From Trachythela sp. YZ-2020 (Eukaryota > Cnidaria > Anthozoa > Malacalcyonacea > Clavulariidae), in assembly GCA_016169945.1 (NCBI GenBank), contig JADLSH010000184.1:310001-374000 (forward strand): DNA of 64,000 nucleotides. Direction: 5' to 3'. The notes under the pieces are model-generated. The model saw nothing but the letters and a program-made list of their open reading frames with translations. It was not told the DNA's origin and did not search any database. Positions 12,601 to 32,330 of this stretch are shown here, in pieces. Each line of letters begins with the position of its first letter. The first letter of the stretch is position 1. The position numbers were made by a program, and so were the translations under genes.

Positions 12601-14320
12601 ACGCAGGAAAAGTAATCGTATGAACAGACCTGTTGTTATTATATTTTATTTTATACAAAAAGGAAATAATTGGCACGTGGGATAATCTCAGGCTTTAAAC
12701 TATTTATGAAGAGACCAGGAAGATTTTTCAGATGAGTTTTTCCAGGGGGGTGTGTGCAGATTTTCCAGGAGGTTTGAGTTTTTCCAGGGAGGGGTGCAGA
12801 TATTTCAGGAAGGTTGAGATTTTCCAGGGGGATGCAGATATTTCAGGAGGGTTGAGATTTTTCAGGGGGGGGTGCAGATTTTTCAGGAGGATTGCGATTT
12901 TCCAGGGAGATGCAGTTATTTCAGGAGGGTTGGATTTTCCAGGGAGGGGTGCAGATATTTCAGGAAGGTTGAGATTTTCCAGGGGGGTGCAGATTTTTCA
13001 GGAGGGTTGAGAATTTTCAGGGGGTGCAGATATTTCACGAGGGTTGAGATTTTTCAGGGGGGTGCAGATATTTCAGGAGGGTTCAGATTTTCCAGGGGGG
13101 TGCAGACTTACTTTTTTGTGGGAGTGGGTGAAAAAATTGAGAGGGTGCATATTTTTAGGGGAGTGCAGATTTTCATGGGGGTGCAGACTTTCAAGCACCT
13201 ACCTGATGCAGCTTATACCTTCAGTTGATAGACACAGGGTTAAAAACACACTGCCTATATTGTTCAATAATATGTATTACACAAACAACTTATGTTATGT
13301 TAATTCTATTATTATAATGCAGGAACGTTTACCTCGATAATTTGTAGCAGTAAATCTTTGGCAGCGTGTACTGAATATGGTTGAAGTTGACTTTGAATAT
13401 ATTTATCATGAATAACTTGCACTGTACAGTCAAGTATCTCGTCAAGGAGATCAAGAATAAAATCTTGGCTATTTTCTTGTTCAATCATAGAATTCCTGTG
13501 AGCAAATAATACCATGATTATATCTAAGTAAACTAAATTTTATCAATTCTGGATAGCTCTATCCCAGACTGTAAAGTTTTATTTTTGAGCGGGGAATACC
13601 TTCGTGTTCCATGGCAGCTGCGCGGAAATTAAGCCAAAACAATTGAGAATGGAGCATAAGTACATGGATTATTTTAGCCTTTTCTTGAAAATGTGTGGAC
13701 AGAAATTCAGCATCAAAATTCTTCACGGGAAACACGTTCCCAGTGCAGGCCAAACTTTACAGTCTGGGCTCTAAACTGTTCTTCCTAGAGGTCCAGCAAG
13801 GACATCCCTGTATTAATCCAGTGTTACTATACAGGAGGAAACCTAAACTAAACTAACTTTATTTATACTGGATAGCTCTATCAGTTCTAAACTGTTCTTC
13901 CTAGAGGTCCAGTAAGAGTCATCTCTTATTGATCCAGTGTTACTACAGGAGGAAACCTAAACTAAACTGGATAGCTCTTTTGCAGGTCCAGTAAGAGCCT
14001 TGCCTTATTGGTCCAGTAATACTACAGAAGGAAACCAGGGTACATCTCACATATCACAAACACCAAATATCACTGACCACTTTTGACCAGAAAAGTCAAT
14101 CACAAAACATCATTTTTACTTTATAGTTTCCAATTTAAAGCCGTTAATTACAGGCAGTTATCAAAGCTAGTAACAATAATTGGATACGACATTAATGGAA
14201 AATCTAATACACAATGTAATACCATTGGTTGTCGTTGAATTTTCCTGGAATAATATCATTTGTTGTGGCCACTGGCGGTGGTTGAGATGGCGGCTTCTTC
14301 TCATTTCTTGACTTGCTCAT
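6677..14320 (-). CDS. C2orf81: C2orf81-like protein
   Basis: Ten exons, transcript order: 14320-14223, 13495-13333, 10941-10872, 10150-10006, 9922-9784, 9133-8978, 8774-8668, 7955-7703, 7076-7005, 6847-6677. All acceptors and donors are AG/GT and every phase closes, giving 457 residues. Two blocks resemble human C2orf81 as I remember it. The first is an N-terminal segment, IIPGKFNDNQW, followed by a helical segment around LLDEILDCTVQVIHDKY. The second is the signature TWLEDEEPVPCVTDSWSQGS in exons 3-4. The middle is low-complexity and basic (KSTRKKTKQSDRKK), with no enzyme motif. The biochemical function is unknown; the human gene is mainly testis-expressed, so a ciliary or sperm role is only a guess. 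Intron 2 (10942-13332) holds a GPCR gene on the other strand. Four introns carry R1 arrays. Confidence 0.78.
7975..8640 (+). mobile_element. R1 composite element (about 5 units plus tail)
   Basis: In C2orf81 intron 7. Several ~113-base units (landmarks ggatagctct, agttctaaactgttctt, gtgttactacaggagg) lead into a single tail from ggagtacccggagaaaac (about 8492) through caagaatcaaaccccg. The strand given is that of the motifs as written. Confidence 0.8.
9165..9780 (+). mobile_element. R1 composite element (4 units plus tail)
   Basis: In C2orf81 intron 5. Four near-identical units at 9165-9580, then the tail (tgcggtgtttggtagagtc through gaatcaaaccatgcc) ending just before exon 5. Read on the minus strand, the last unit plus tail contains a short open frame ending LELIELSSVNKVSLV, which recurs in other copies. 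Confidence 0.8.
10265..10850 (-). mobile_element. R1 array, inverted orientation
   Basis: In C2orf81 intron 3. About five units in the orientation opposite to most R1 copies (ctctaggaagaacagtttag then gctatccagtataaa). No clear tail. Confidence 0.8.
11268..12119 (+). CDS. Class A (rhodopsin-like) GPCR, orphan
   Basis: A single-exon 283-residue seven-helix receptor, presumed plasma membrane. The ligand cannot be told. The short N-terminus runs straight into TM1 (about 8-34, with the GxxSN motif at 23-27), TM2 about 43-68 and TM3 ending at DRY (108-110, in NIDRYLAVAYP), which places it in class A. TM5 to TM7 follow, with a KRRADLKK-type third intracellular loop near 193-200. The TM7 NPxxY motif is not recognisable; the matching stretch reads NATFNCFVFYW. 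Intronless orphan receptors of this kind are numerous in cnidarians. It lies wholly inside intron 2 of the antisense C2orf81 homologue. The start is the first ATG in frame (aaacATGAAAG). Confidence 0.9.
   Translation: MKESLFINLVCLCIVNLSFALVGTISNLVVVVSIWKSSQLRKKTCYFMIFVLSCFDISVILVNHPLVIVLSIGVIFGGINEERIDLYLGWSHLMLAFSSLALLTMNIDRYLAVAYPIFHRNRVTRPKLITLLISFQSFALVLRFLSLQGLFISVQHCYIALLVMFSPPMLFTNFKLFVTARKMQLSILKTGEKRRADLKKISSCLLAVACFLFLSVLPAIIFTSLMPIWSVGVMKEHVLLLWLWIRTIICMNATFNCFVFYWKNNILRSKGKKLLERYLYLKL
12156..12161 (+). terminator. Polyadenylation signal of the GPCR gene
   Basis: AATAAA 37 bases after the GPCR stop codon, in gcttgaataaagaagc. It suggests a very short 3' UTR and a self-contained transcription unit inside the host intron. 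Confidence 0.6.
12722..13195 (+). repeat. ~40-base G/T-rich minisatellite
   Basis: About twelve imperfect copies of a 36-41-base unit, gattttccagggggg followed by tgcagatatttcaggagg. Sits in C2orf81 intron 2, 3' of the GPCR. Long open frames across it are repeat translation, not genes. Confidence 0.9.
13545..14050 (+). mobile_element. R1 array interrupted by a smaller element
   Basis: In C2orf81 intron 1. R1 units flank 13563-13768, where a separate terminal-inverted-repeat element splits the first unit between ggatagctctat and ctaaactgttc. The last unit is shortened near 13970-14000. Confidence 0.75.
13563..13768. mobile_element. MITE with 17-base terminal inverted repeats, inserted in R1
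   Basis: Left end cccagactgtaaagttt (13563-13579) is the exact reverse complement of the right end at 13752-13768. The 206-base element is non-coding apart from an open frame of doubtful meaning. No convincing target-site duplication, so the superfamily is undetermined. Confidence 0.75.
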
Positions 14321-14518
14321 GGCAAAACAATTTAAATTTCAATGCAAACTATCTCTTCTTTTTCACATGAAAGCCCTAAGACGGTGTCTAACTGATCTCT
14401 GCTACTGCATCCAAAAGCCTTAGGTTTCTAACATTTAGATAAAAGCATTAAAACAACGATGTTTTTCTTCAAATTGTATATATACATTTTATACTTTTTC
14501 CAAATCCAATATGGCGCT

Positions 14519-14538
14519 GTTGCTATGGTTATGGCAAC
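14519..14538. promoter_or_regulatory. Possible RFX X-box upstream of C2orf81
   Basis: gttgctatggttatggcaac is a near-symmetrical pair of RFX half sites, about 200 bases upstream of the C2orf81-like start codon. X-boxes of this kind drive many ciliary genes. The DUF3504 gene on the other side starts 740 bases away. The motif is seen; its use is inferred. Confidence 0.4.
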
Positions 14539-15275
14539 AGTGACATATATCCCAGTGATGCAGTGCGCGCTTGTTTCTCTGAGTTCTTTCAAACAAGGAG
14601 AACTTTTTATAAGGGAATACATTTTTCATATTTTGAATATAAACTTTGATGTAATTTACTCCTAAAGTAGCCTCAAAATGCAGAAAATATCATTTCAGAA
14701 TTTCATTCTGAGAGCATTTAAAAAATTTCTGTAGCACTTTTTTTTGTCAAAAAATGTGATGATAATATCTGATTTCCACCATAATGCCATGAATATTCAT
14801 TCTTGATCATACACTGTGAATTAAGCTGATATTTCGGTCTTGGCAGTGTTATAATGTTTGCACTTTTACTATGTCAAAAATACAAATGTTTTGAAAAATA
14901 TATTGTTGCGATTTCCTTAGCTATTTCCGTCGGCATTCACTAAACTTCACTACGGCTGAATGGACCATAATATTGTTCTTGTATATACTAATAATATTGC
15001 CTTATATGCCAATAAAGGCAAAATATTACCCGCGAGTCATAGATAAGTAATTTTATGCTTTGTTCAGGGTATAATCTGATTGGTTGATCACGACAAGCGA
15101 ATATTTCACTGCCCTCCTATTGGTCAATTGTTTATTACAAAAGACTGTAATGACGAATACAATATCGTTTGATTTTGCATATTTCATTATTTCACAATAA
15201 TGGTAGTTATTATGGATCGTTTATATTCAAGTTTCGCCTTTAAATATCGCCTTTAAATGTGAGAAACCAGTTGAT
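14539..15275. other. Divergent intergenic region
   Basis: Between C2orf81 (-) and the DUF3504 gene (+). AT-rich, with no repeat or gene recognised. A short duplication, cgcctttaaat, occurs twice at 15235-15258 just before the DUF3504 start codon. Confidence 0.5.
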
Positions 15276-18226
15276 ATGAGAGAAAAACCTGTGCCTGTAC
15301 GAGTTGGCAAGGAATTGCAGCCTGAAACTTCCATGGACGCCATCGAAGAAGGGAATTTTGAAAAAGAAACTAACGAAAACGCTAGCGAAGATGCAGCTGT
15401 TTCGAAAGAACTACCATCAATGGTCTCAGTCATACCATTGAACAGCTCAAATGAATCTCCCTCGAAGTATAACACCCGTTTATACCAGACGGCCATTGAG
15501 TATCGACCAAGTTTGGATATTCCAGGCGAATTTGAGTTTTTGAACAGCGACTCTGTTTCGGAGAGTCAAAAACAAGCAGTCAAGTTTGGCGTACGCGTTT
15601 TTCGAGGTAAGATAAGCCTTTATCTTTGATTATTAAACGTTACTAAGTTGTTTAAATATAAATATGAACCACTCAAAAACTCCCACTTTATAACTCTTTT
15701 TAAGTCATTTTTCAGTTAAGTTTCTTTTTTCAGTTACAGTACTATGTATTAAAATTTGATTTTGGCCATACGAAACGAGCTTGTACGGCAAAATAATGGT
15801 TGTTTTTGTGCATATTATCAGGGTTATATAATTATTCCACCCCGTGAATAGAAAAGGTATAAAATAAGACAAAACAAACCATTTAATATTAAATAATATA
15901 TAGGTAGGTTAAACTTCTCGCGGAGCATGCAAATTAATTTTTCGTTTTGCAACATATTTCAAATATATGCGTATATTAACATTAGTATATTGTTCCACCA
16001 AAATAAGTTGATAAATAGTTTTAAAAAGTATTTTTTCGCATGCAAAAGCGCGGAAACTTTCGGTAATGATGTGGCAAAAATGGGGTCCAATGTCGTTGCC
16101 ATTTCACGACTGCCAAATAAATGTATTTCTCCTAGACTGGCTTCACAAGCAAGGCGTTCAGTTTCAGTCCTTGGAAGACATGTCGCGTAGAGAAATAGCG
16201 AATTCTCTGGAACAATTCTACCTGACAGCAAGACGACCGAACGGAACACAGTATAAAAAGAATACATTGAAATCTATCAAACATTCGCTGGATCACTATT
16301 TACGAGCTTCTTCTTTCAAGAAGGATTTCTCAATCTCCACAGACTACGATTTTCGTCAGGTACATACACCTAATCGGCCATAATTTCGGGCACAGAGCGA
16401 TGTTAGGTAAAAAGTATAGTCGCAGAGAAATTGTGAGCATGAATCTCAGTTCTACTTTGCCGATATTTTTCTTACTAAACATACCCAGAAGGCAACAAAG
16501 AAATGAATGAGAATATCGGTGAAGTGAAACGCGGGTCATGCATGTTCAATGTTTTTCTGTGCGTACATTTCTACATAACATGTCTCTGTACAGAAATCGC
16601 GTTGCATGTGAAACCCACCAATTAAAACGTCTGTTTCTGTAGGTGAACAAAACCCTTGATAACCTACCAGAAGACGCCGACCTGAACCGTTTCCCTCAAT
16701 TCACCAAAGAAATCATCCTCAAACTGTACCAGAGCGGACAACTAGGTTTGACCACAACCGACAACCCAAGCATTATCATCCAGACAGTATGGTTCTACAT
16801 TGTTGCTTACTTCTTTACAAACATTGATAAACGTCTGCTACGAGAGCTCAAAGAATCGAATCTCATACTAGCAAAAGACGAAGACGGACGCGAATATTAT
16901 TGGTTGGACTACAAACCGCCCGAACGCATTCGCGGCGAAGTGCATAAGTCGCGTATCTACGCGCGACCCGGATCCCTATGCTGCCCTATCGCTATTATTA
17001 AGAAGTACATGGAACATCGTAATCCTCGTAACGACGTGTTGTTCCAACATCCCAAACGGATAAGTCATCTTGTTTGGTATTCTCCTCTGCCTTTGGGAAA
17101 GAATAAACACACGGATCTTATGAAATCTATGTGTCTAAACGCTGGAGTAGACCCACCGTTGACAGGTCGGTGTATACGAAGCTATGTTCAGGAGTTGTTG
17201 CAAGATTGCGATCAAACCGTGAATGATATGTTCCGGGTCGAAGGACCAGCCACGCCAATTACAATGCACGGTGTCCTCGTGCCAAAGTATCCCGGGGACA
17301 CAGACCCATCTCTGGTACCACCATTTATACTCAGTGTTCCTCGACTATCATCACCTACATTAAGTACCAGCACGTCCGGTACCATTCAGAGTAACCATGT
17401 CAACATACAACCACATATCACCACCATGTCAAGTAACCATATTGCCAACCACGTCGCCACTATGGTTGCCAACCAACATACCAACAACGCAAGTAACCAC
17501 AGCACAATCCAAGGTGACCATGTTACCACAACTCAGTATGGTAGGCATTTGACCATACACGGTAACCATATCATAACCAACCCGCCTGGTATTTCACCTA
17601 TCACCACAGTCGCGAGTTTTCCAAACGGAATCATGCTACCATACCCGAACACTTTCCCTACTCTTAACGACTTTTCAAAACCAAAGGAATCGTACAATGG
17701 TAGCGAGATCAGCACATCACATTATGGTTCAAAAGGACCAACACATGAATTGAGTTACCATCGCAATGGTACCAGATACAATAGTAGCCAGACCAGCACA
17801 GCACACTATGGTACAACAGCACCATCAAATGACTCGATAAACCACCATAATGGTACCAGCGTGGACACTAGTAGTGGTACTAACCCACCACAGTTAACTG
17901 TGGGTAAATCAACCATCTTTGCAGTATCGCTACAACCCCCAAACAACCAACAAAGCACCAGTACAGAACCCTCAGATCAAACCACCACAGCTGAAATCTC
18001 AACTCAAACAGAACCGGCTAACAAGCAATGGTTAGAATCCACCTACCACAAAGCCGACTTGAAAACCAGAAACAAGATGAGACTACAAGCTCGAAAATCG
18101 TTGTTATGTTTCTTGGAAGAACTCAATGAAATATCCGACGGTCATGGCACGGAGTTATTCTACGAAATTGTCCAAGAAGATATGAACATGTGGAAATCAA
18201 TTACTAATTCCTCAAAAAAATTTTAA
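15276..18226 (+). CDS. Crypton-derived DUF3504 protein (KIAA1958/QRICH1/ZMYM-like)
   Basis: Exons 15276-15606, 16049-16359 and 16643-18226 join in phase (1, 0) to give 741 residues. Residues 1-110 are acidic and disordered. Exon 2 has the core-binding-like helix region (SLEQFYLTARRPNGTQYKKN) found in ZMYM, QRICH1 and KIAA1958 proteins. The first part of exon 3 (about 215-410) resembles DUF3504, the tyrosine-recombinase-derived domain of Crypton origin, with SRIYARPGSLCCPIAIIKKY and DVLFQHPKR. A His/Asn/Thr-rich low-complexity stretch follows (about 420-640), then a conserved-looking basic and acidic tail. A usable R-H-R-Y recombinase tetrad is not evident, so it is probably a domesticated nuclear DNA-binding or cofactor protein. 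An upstream exon is possible; the frame is open only to a stop at 15204-15206. Confidence 0.8.
16381..16600. mobile_element. MITE-like repeat (copy 1 of 3)
   Basis: In intron 2 of the DUF3504 gene. Starts near tttcgggcacagagcgatg and contains cgcagagaaattgtgagc and ccagaaggcaac. Shares most of its length with copies at about 32060-32330 and 54225-54480. Confidence 0.65.
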
Positions 18227-18329
18227 TGACTATGAAATGAAGTTAAATTTTACAGTACATTACAGTCTGATTTATCACCCAAATTGATTATTTTTTTAAT
18301 GTTCCAAATTTTTTCCGGATACGCACTGG

Positions 18330-18335
18330 AATAAA
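18330..18335 (+). terminator. Polyadenylation signal of the DUF3504 gene
   Basis: AATAAA about 105 bases after the stop, just before a palindromic element. Confidence 0.5.
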
Positions 18336-18359
18336 CAAATCGCTTGTTTAGTCGTTGCC

Positions 18360-18581
18360 TCCCAATTCACACTTTGGATAAGTCACATGCCTAGTTACTA
18401 TTGTTCTCTAATATCTAGTTTACGAAAGCATAGAATAGAACAAAGGAAACCAAGCATTACGTACACAAATTGTTCATTCATGTACATATTCTAATGTTTA
18501 GTTACCTTCGTTCTAATCTCTGTTTTCGCAAACTAGAACAATAGTAACTAGGCATGTGAATTATCCAAAGTTGTGAATTGG
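18360..18581. mobile_element. MITE with ~45-base inverted repeats
   Basis: Left arm cccaattcacactttggata followed by gtcacatgcctagttactattgttct; the right arm at about 18533-18581 is its reverse complement with few changes. Inner arms around tctagtttacg and cgcaaactag also pair, so the whole element can fold into one hairpin. Confidence 0.75.
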
Positions 18582-18884
18582 GTATACACAAGCGTTAGCA
18601 AAATTTGTCTATTGAAACTTTTCAGTTGTGATGCGTTCAAAATGATCTCAGAAATTATTGATATTTGTAAAAAATAGTAGTATATATAGCGCATTTTTCG
18701 GGTGCACAAATTTAGAACGGTATAGTTTACGTTGTACATATTGTATATATATTTTTATATATTTAATATTTTTGTGTAAATTCAGAGGTATTTATATTCG
18801 AGTTGAAGTTTAAGATCAACTTAAACAATTAAAATTGTTTTTCATCATGTGTTCGAGTAAATTTGATTGAAGAATAGGACATGA

Positions 18885-19262
18885 GGATAAAGTTTTGATC
18901 AAGTTCTAGGAGTGGATAAAGTTTTGATCAAGTTCTAGGAGTGGATAAAGTTTTGATCAAGTTCTAGATAAAGTTTTGATCAAGTTCTAGGAGTGGATAA
19001 AGTTTTGATCAAGTTCTAGGACTGGATAAAGTTTTGATCAATAGATAAAGTTTTGATCAAGTTCTAGGACTGGATAAAGTTTTGATCAATAGATAAAGTT
19101 TTGATCAAGTTCTAGGACTGGATAAAGTTTTGATCAATGGATAAAGTTTTGATCAAGTTCTAGGACTGGATAAAGTTTTGATCAATGGATAAAATTTTGA
19201 TCAATAGATACAGTTTTGATCAAGTTCCAAGACTGGATAAAGTTTTGATCAAATCATAGGGC
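18885..19262 (+). repeat. 18/30-base minisatellite
   Basis: About 16 copies of gataaagttttgatcaa, joined by either gttctaggagtg, gttctaggactg or a short ta/tg linker, so a short and a long unit alternate. 3' of the DUF3504 gene. Confidence 0.9.
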
Positions 19263-19537
19263 AGAATTGATTTATGAAAAAATCATATTTCAAAACTCAT
19301 AAAAAGGAGTTTATTATTTAATTCGCGTGTACATATAGACATCCTTCATGTGCAATATTTTAAAACCATCAACGTCTGGTATTGATATATCACAATCGGA
19401 ATTAAGCCTTTACACCTTACAATAAATAATCTTTATAAGTCAGAGAATGAATTCATATTTTCTAACATTGTATAGAATAGTTTCAGAAAGATGACATTTC
19501 CAATTTAGCCACTAAAGCAGTGGTTTCCGTTTGAACG

Positions 19538-19913
19538 TAGCCTGCGTGGCCGGCCCTCGTTGGTGGGGAAAAGAAGAACAGGGAAAGAGGGCCTGCAAGA
19601 AAACCCAGCTTTCATGACTAAACGCCGTTCAATTTTTGAACGTAGAATTTGATTGGTCAACACCAAGAATTAATTGACATGTTTACGCACACAGGAATAT
19701 ATTATTACATTTCTTCGTCTTGATTGACATGTTTATGCACAAGCGAATACATTTCCTTCGGTTTGGGGTTTCCCCTATAGTCCAGCTGCATTTGTATTGG
19801 TCAATTTTAATGAGCCTTTATTAGGGCGTTTAGTCATGAAAGCTGGGTTTTCTTGCAGGCCCTCTTTCCCTGTTCTTCTTTTCTCCTCCAACGAGGGCCG
19901 GCCACGCAGGCTA
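19538..19913. mobile_element. MITE, TAGCC...GGCTA family (long form)
   Basis: Terminal inverted repeats of about 85 bases: left tagcctgcgtggccggccct, right ending agggccggccacgcaggcta. Flanking TA on both sides fits a TA target-site duplication, as in Tc1/mariner-type MITEs. The middle is unique AT-rich sequence. Confidence 0.85.
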
Positions 19914-20110
19914 GTTTGAACGCTGCTGTCGTGTCACGTCATGTTCGACGATGTGAAATAGCCTGGATCTATCTTGTCTTTCGTGTGCTGTATGCAAATC
20001 AGTATTTACGAAGTTGTAGCATTATAAGCCAGTTCGGCTTATCTCAACACTCAATTACAATTGGCCACCTCGACATGTACGCGACAGCCACGAACCAATA
20101 GAAACCACTC

Positions 20111-20181
20111 TTAAGGCCATTTTCCATTACGGTCGTTTTGCCCGCGCGGGCGAAGCGGCTGTAATGGAAAATTGCCTTTAA
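20111..20181. mobile_element. 71-base palindrome flanked by TTAA
   Basis: ttaaggccattttccattac pairs with gtaatggaaaattgccttta; TTAA at each end (20111-20114, 20178-20181). The ends resemble the longer palindrome at 55853-56029. TTAA duplications are typical of piggyBac-like MITEs. Confidence 0.7.
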
Positions 20182-20739
20182 GGCCAATTCTACAGATTTT
20201 ACCAGTTAAAGAATAGCGATAGGCTGTCATATAAAGAATTTCTGACTTACAAGAACGCATACTCCAAAGTACATTTCAAGAATCGAGGCATTAAGAGTTA
20301 TCCATGAACTTTATTTTAACAGTATCTAAGATCAACCTTTTTAGACTTAAAGTGGCTACATATAGCTACCTGCGAACGGAAAACACGATGTGTTTCCACG
20401 TCGAAACGTTTTCAAGGGTGGACAAACACTCGAAGAAACATAAGAATTTTCAAATGTTTCCGCAAAAATATTGCCATAGTTGGGCGAACGGACAAACATT
20501 TGAGGAAACAACGTTTTAGAGTGTGACCAAACAAAGGAACATTACATCAGAATTTTCAAATGTTTCCAAGTTTGCTTCAGAACTTTCCTTTTGAAATGTA
20601 TGGAAAATCTCGCTACGGAAGCTAGGATATGATTTGGGGGTAACTATAAGTTAGCCAACTTAACAACATCTAAAAAGGTCTTGTCTTGGGGATGAGAGTG
20701 TGTAGAATATTGCGCTAGACAGGGGGGGGGGGTGATAGA
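20182..20739. other. Intergenic spacer 3' of calcineurin A
   Basis: No gene recognised. tttatt at 20310-20315 reads AATAAA on the minus strand and could be the calcineurin poly(A) signal. A run of ten G lies at about 20722-20732, next to the calcineurin stop. Confidence 0.45.
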
Positions 20740-29940
<9,201 letters not shown>

Positions 29941-30540
29941 ATTCAAACGTGTCTTGGAAATTTAAAATAGTACGCTTGATGGCAAATCCGTGGATAATTT
30001 GACCGGGATGGAATGGATTATGCCCGACACCTTCGTCCCTCCCTTTCGTTGTCGAAGTCCATCATCATAGCCAAACAAAGACCGCAAAACGAAATTTTTA
30101 TCCGAAGTGAGTCTACTGCGCATGCGCTGAAATCTGAATGGAAAATGAAAGAAATAGAATGAACTTATATCGAAAAATATGCAACAATAGCCACGTTTTA
30201 ATAGTCGAGGAAGCATTTATAAGAATGCCACTTAAAAGCGGCTCAAAGCTAATTTCTTAAATGATATAGGCCCTGGCCAGTGTCCCGGGAATTATTAATA
30301 ATTTATAATATTTTTTATCTTTGTAAATATCTGTTCAAAATTGTTATTTCATCATTAGTCAGTTATCAGTTAAGATATTTTGTTAGTTAACGACTAGTAA
30401 GTAATATATATAATCACATAATTACATGCATATGAAGCTTGCTAAAAATATCAGAAATTGCGCAGACTTTATTGAGCGCAAACATTTTACTACGAATATT
30501 ACGAAAACTAAAAACTTATATATACCTTCAAATATGCACC

Positions 30541-30598
30541 TAGCCTGCGAACATTCTCTACAGAAATTCGAACTTCTGCAGAGACTGTTCGCAGGCTA
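30541..30598. mobile_element. 58-base TAGCC...GGCTA palindrome
   Basis: tagcctgcgaacattctct at the left pairs with agactgttcgcaggcta at the right. A minimal member of the family whose longer forms are at 19538, 31511 and 32711. Confidence 0.7.
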
Positions 30599-31510
30599 AA
30601 CACGCCAAGGCATATTTTAAGGAATTTACAGTGGTGGACCAAAACTAAGATTAAGACCTTCAGCCCTGAGTACGATTGCGTAATATCGAATACTTCCTGA
30701 ACGCATTGAATGATTGAAATGCGATTTTGTATTTGTGTTTTATTGCTCCACAGACACATATTTGTACAGTGGAAGTATGGGCACCAAAGGAATGTTCAAT
30801 AGTTTGATACTATATTTACTATTTGTGATAGTCTCTCGACTCTTTCAGTATTTAAAGCAGTGTGTACTCTATTGTCTGGCGATCTAGTCTTTAATGCAGT
30901 CTAATATGGGCTATAGTGTACAATAGTATAGAATAGGTTAGCTGTAATATAGAATAGGTGCAATTGACCTAAAGTACAAAAAATAGATGTGTTCCACTGT
31001 GCATTAAACATCACCTTGTACGGTTTGAATTTTGCCAGAATGTAAGGAATAATACTACGAGGGCCCAAGAAGTGGTGGGCCAATTGTCTGTCAGTGGTGG
31101 GCCACTCAGTAGGGCCTGGTGGGCCATTTGACCCACCAGTTTATATGTTAGAATATGCTTTGAAACACACCCTGTCAAGTATCAACATCACGTGACAACG
31201 TGTGGGAGGAAACCGGATAACACAGGAAACACCCACGACGTTCAGACTTTCAGTTCATCGCAAGTTAATTAGGCGTTGACTGACCCTCACATGAGTAGAG
31301 TCCAGAGACGTAATAATCAAACCCACTGCAATCAGACAACTGCATATTGCAGAGATTGAACCCCAGTCACGGCACTTTACCCCACTGTACCATCAACCGA
31401 TCAACTCTTCGACCCCCCTCGCCCGAGAACGCCAGGGGGATTTGCAGTGCACAACATACGGCATACCATACTAAGAGATCGATGAATAAAGATGATAGCC
31501 ATGCATTAAC

Positions 31511-31656
31511 TAGCCTGCGTGGCAGGCGTTCTATTGCGGGGAAGGGAGTTTTGCGCACCCCCCCCATAACTTCTCACCTAGCGCGCGCTCTCAAAAAAAA
31601 AGTGCGCTCTAAGCAAAACTCCCTCCCCCACAATAGAACGCCTGCCACACAGGCTA
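31511..31656. mobile_element. 146-base MITE, TAGCC...GGCTA family
   Basis: Left arm tagcctgcgtggcaggcgtt continues into ctattgcggggaagggagtt; the right arm ends aacgcctgccacacaggcta. About 45 bases of inverted repeat around a short loop of gcgc and poly-A. Confidence 0.85.
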
Positions 31657-32059
31657 TGCATTAACGGGTCGTCATTAACCTAAGTACCACCCCCGTACTT
31701 CTTATCAGATCAAAATTGATCGTTGACAGCACAGCAAGAAACGTTGGCAAACAGTTCTCAAGCGTGCCATTAATCATTATACGCGCATAACATCGACTTC
31801 AATATCTTTAAATTTCTTTTCAAATTCACTCGCGTGGTCTTACCGTAATGGTATGGTTCAGTAAAATGTAATGCAAATGGTCTAACACAACAGGAATGTT
31901 TTTCAATAGTCAAAAAATGGAACGAAGTTAAATAAAAACGTTTTAATATGAAGCAACGGCTATATAAAGACGACAAAATGATGGGTTTCATTAAACGTTA
32001 CAGGGAAAACGATGGTAGTCAACTTCACCAAAAATTGATACTCAAGGCCATGTTAAACA

Positions 32060-32330
32060 AGGCAAATTTTGCTGCATTTTGCAAAGCAAATTTGGACACA
32101 GAACGATGTTAGGTAAAAACTATATTTGCAAAGAAATTGTGAGCATGAATCTCGTTTTACTTTGCCGTTATTTTTCTTGCTAAACATATCCAGAAGGCAA
32201 CAAAATGAATGAGAATATCGGTGGAGTGAAACACGGCCATGTTCACCTTTTTGTGCGTACATTTCCCGCACATAATGGCTCTATGCAGAAATTGCGTTGC
32301 AAGTTGCAGCAAGATTGCCTTGTGTAAAAT
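32060..32330. mobile_element. MITE-like repeat (copy 2 of 3)
   Basis: Contains ggacacagaacgatgttagg, gcaaagaaattgtgagcatg and ccagaaggcaac, as at 16381 and 54225. The outer parts (gcaaattttgctgcattttg and gcgttgcaagttgcagc) look like degraded terminal inverted repeats. Confidence 0.65.

Noticed and set aside
12732..13340. Overlapping open frames with Phe/Gly/Arg repeats
   Set aside because: Translation of the ~40-base minisatellite. No start context or conserved motif.
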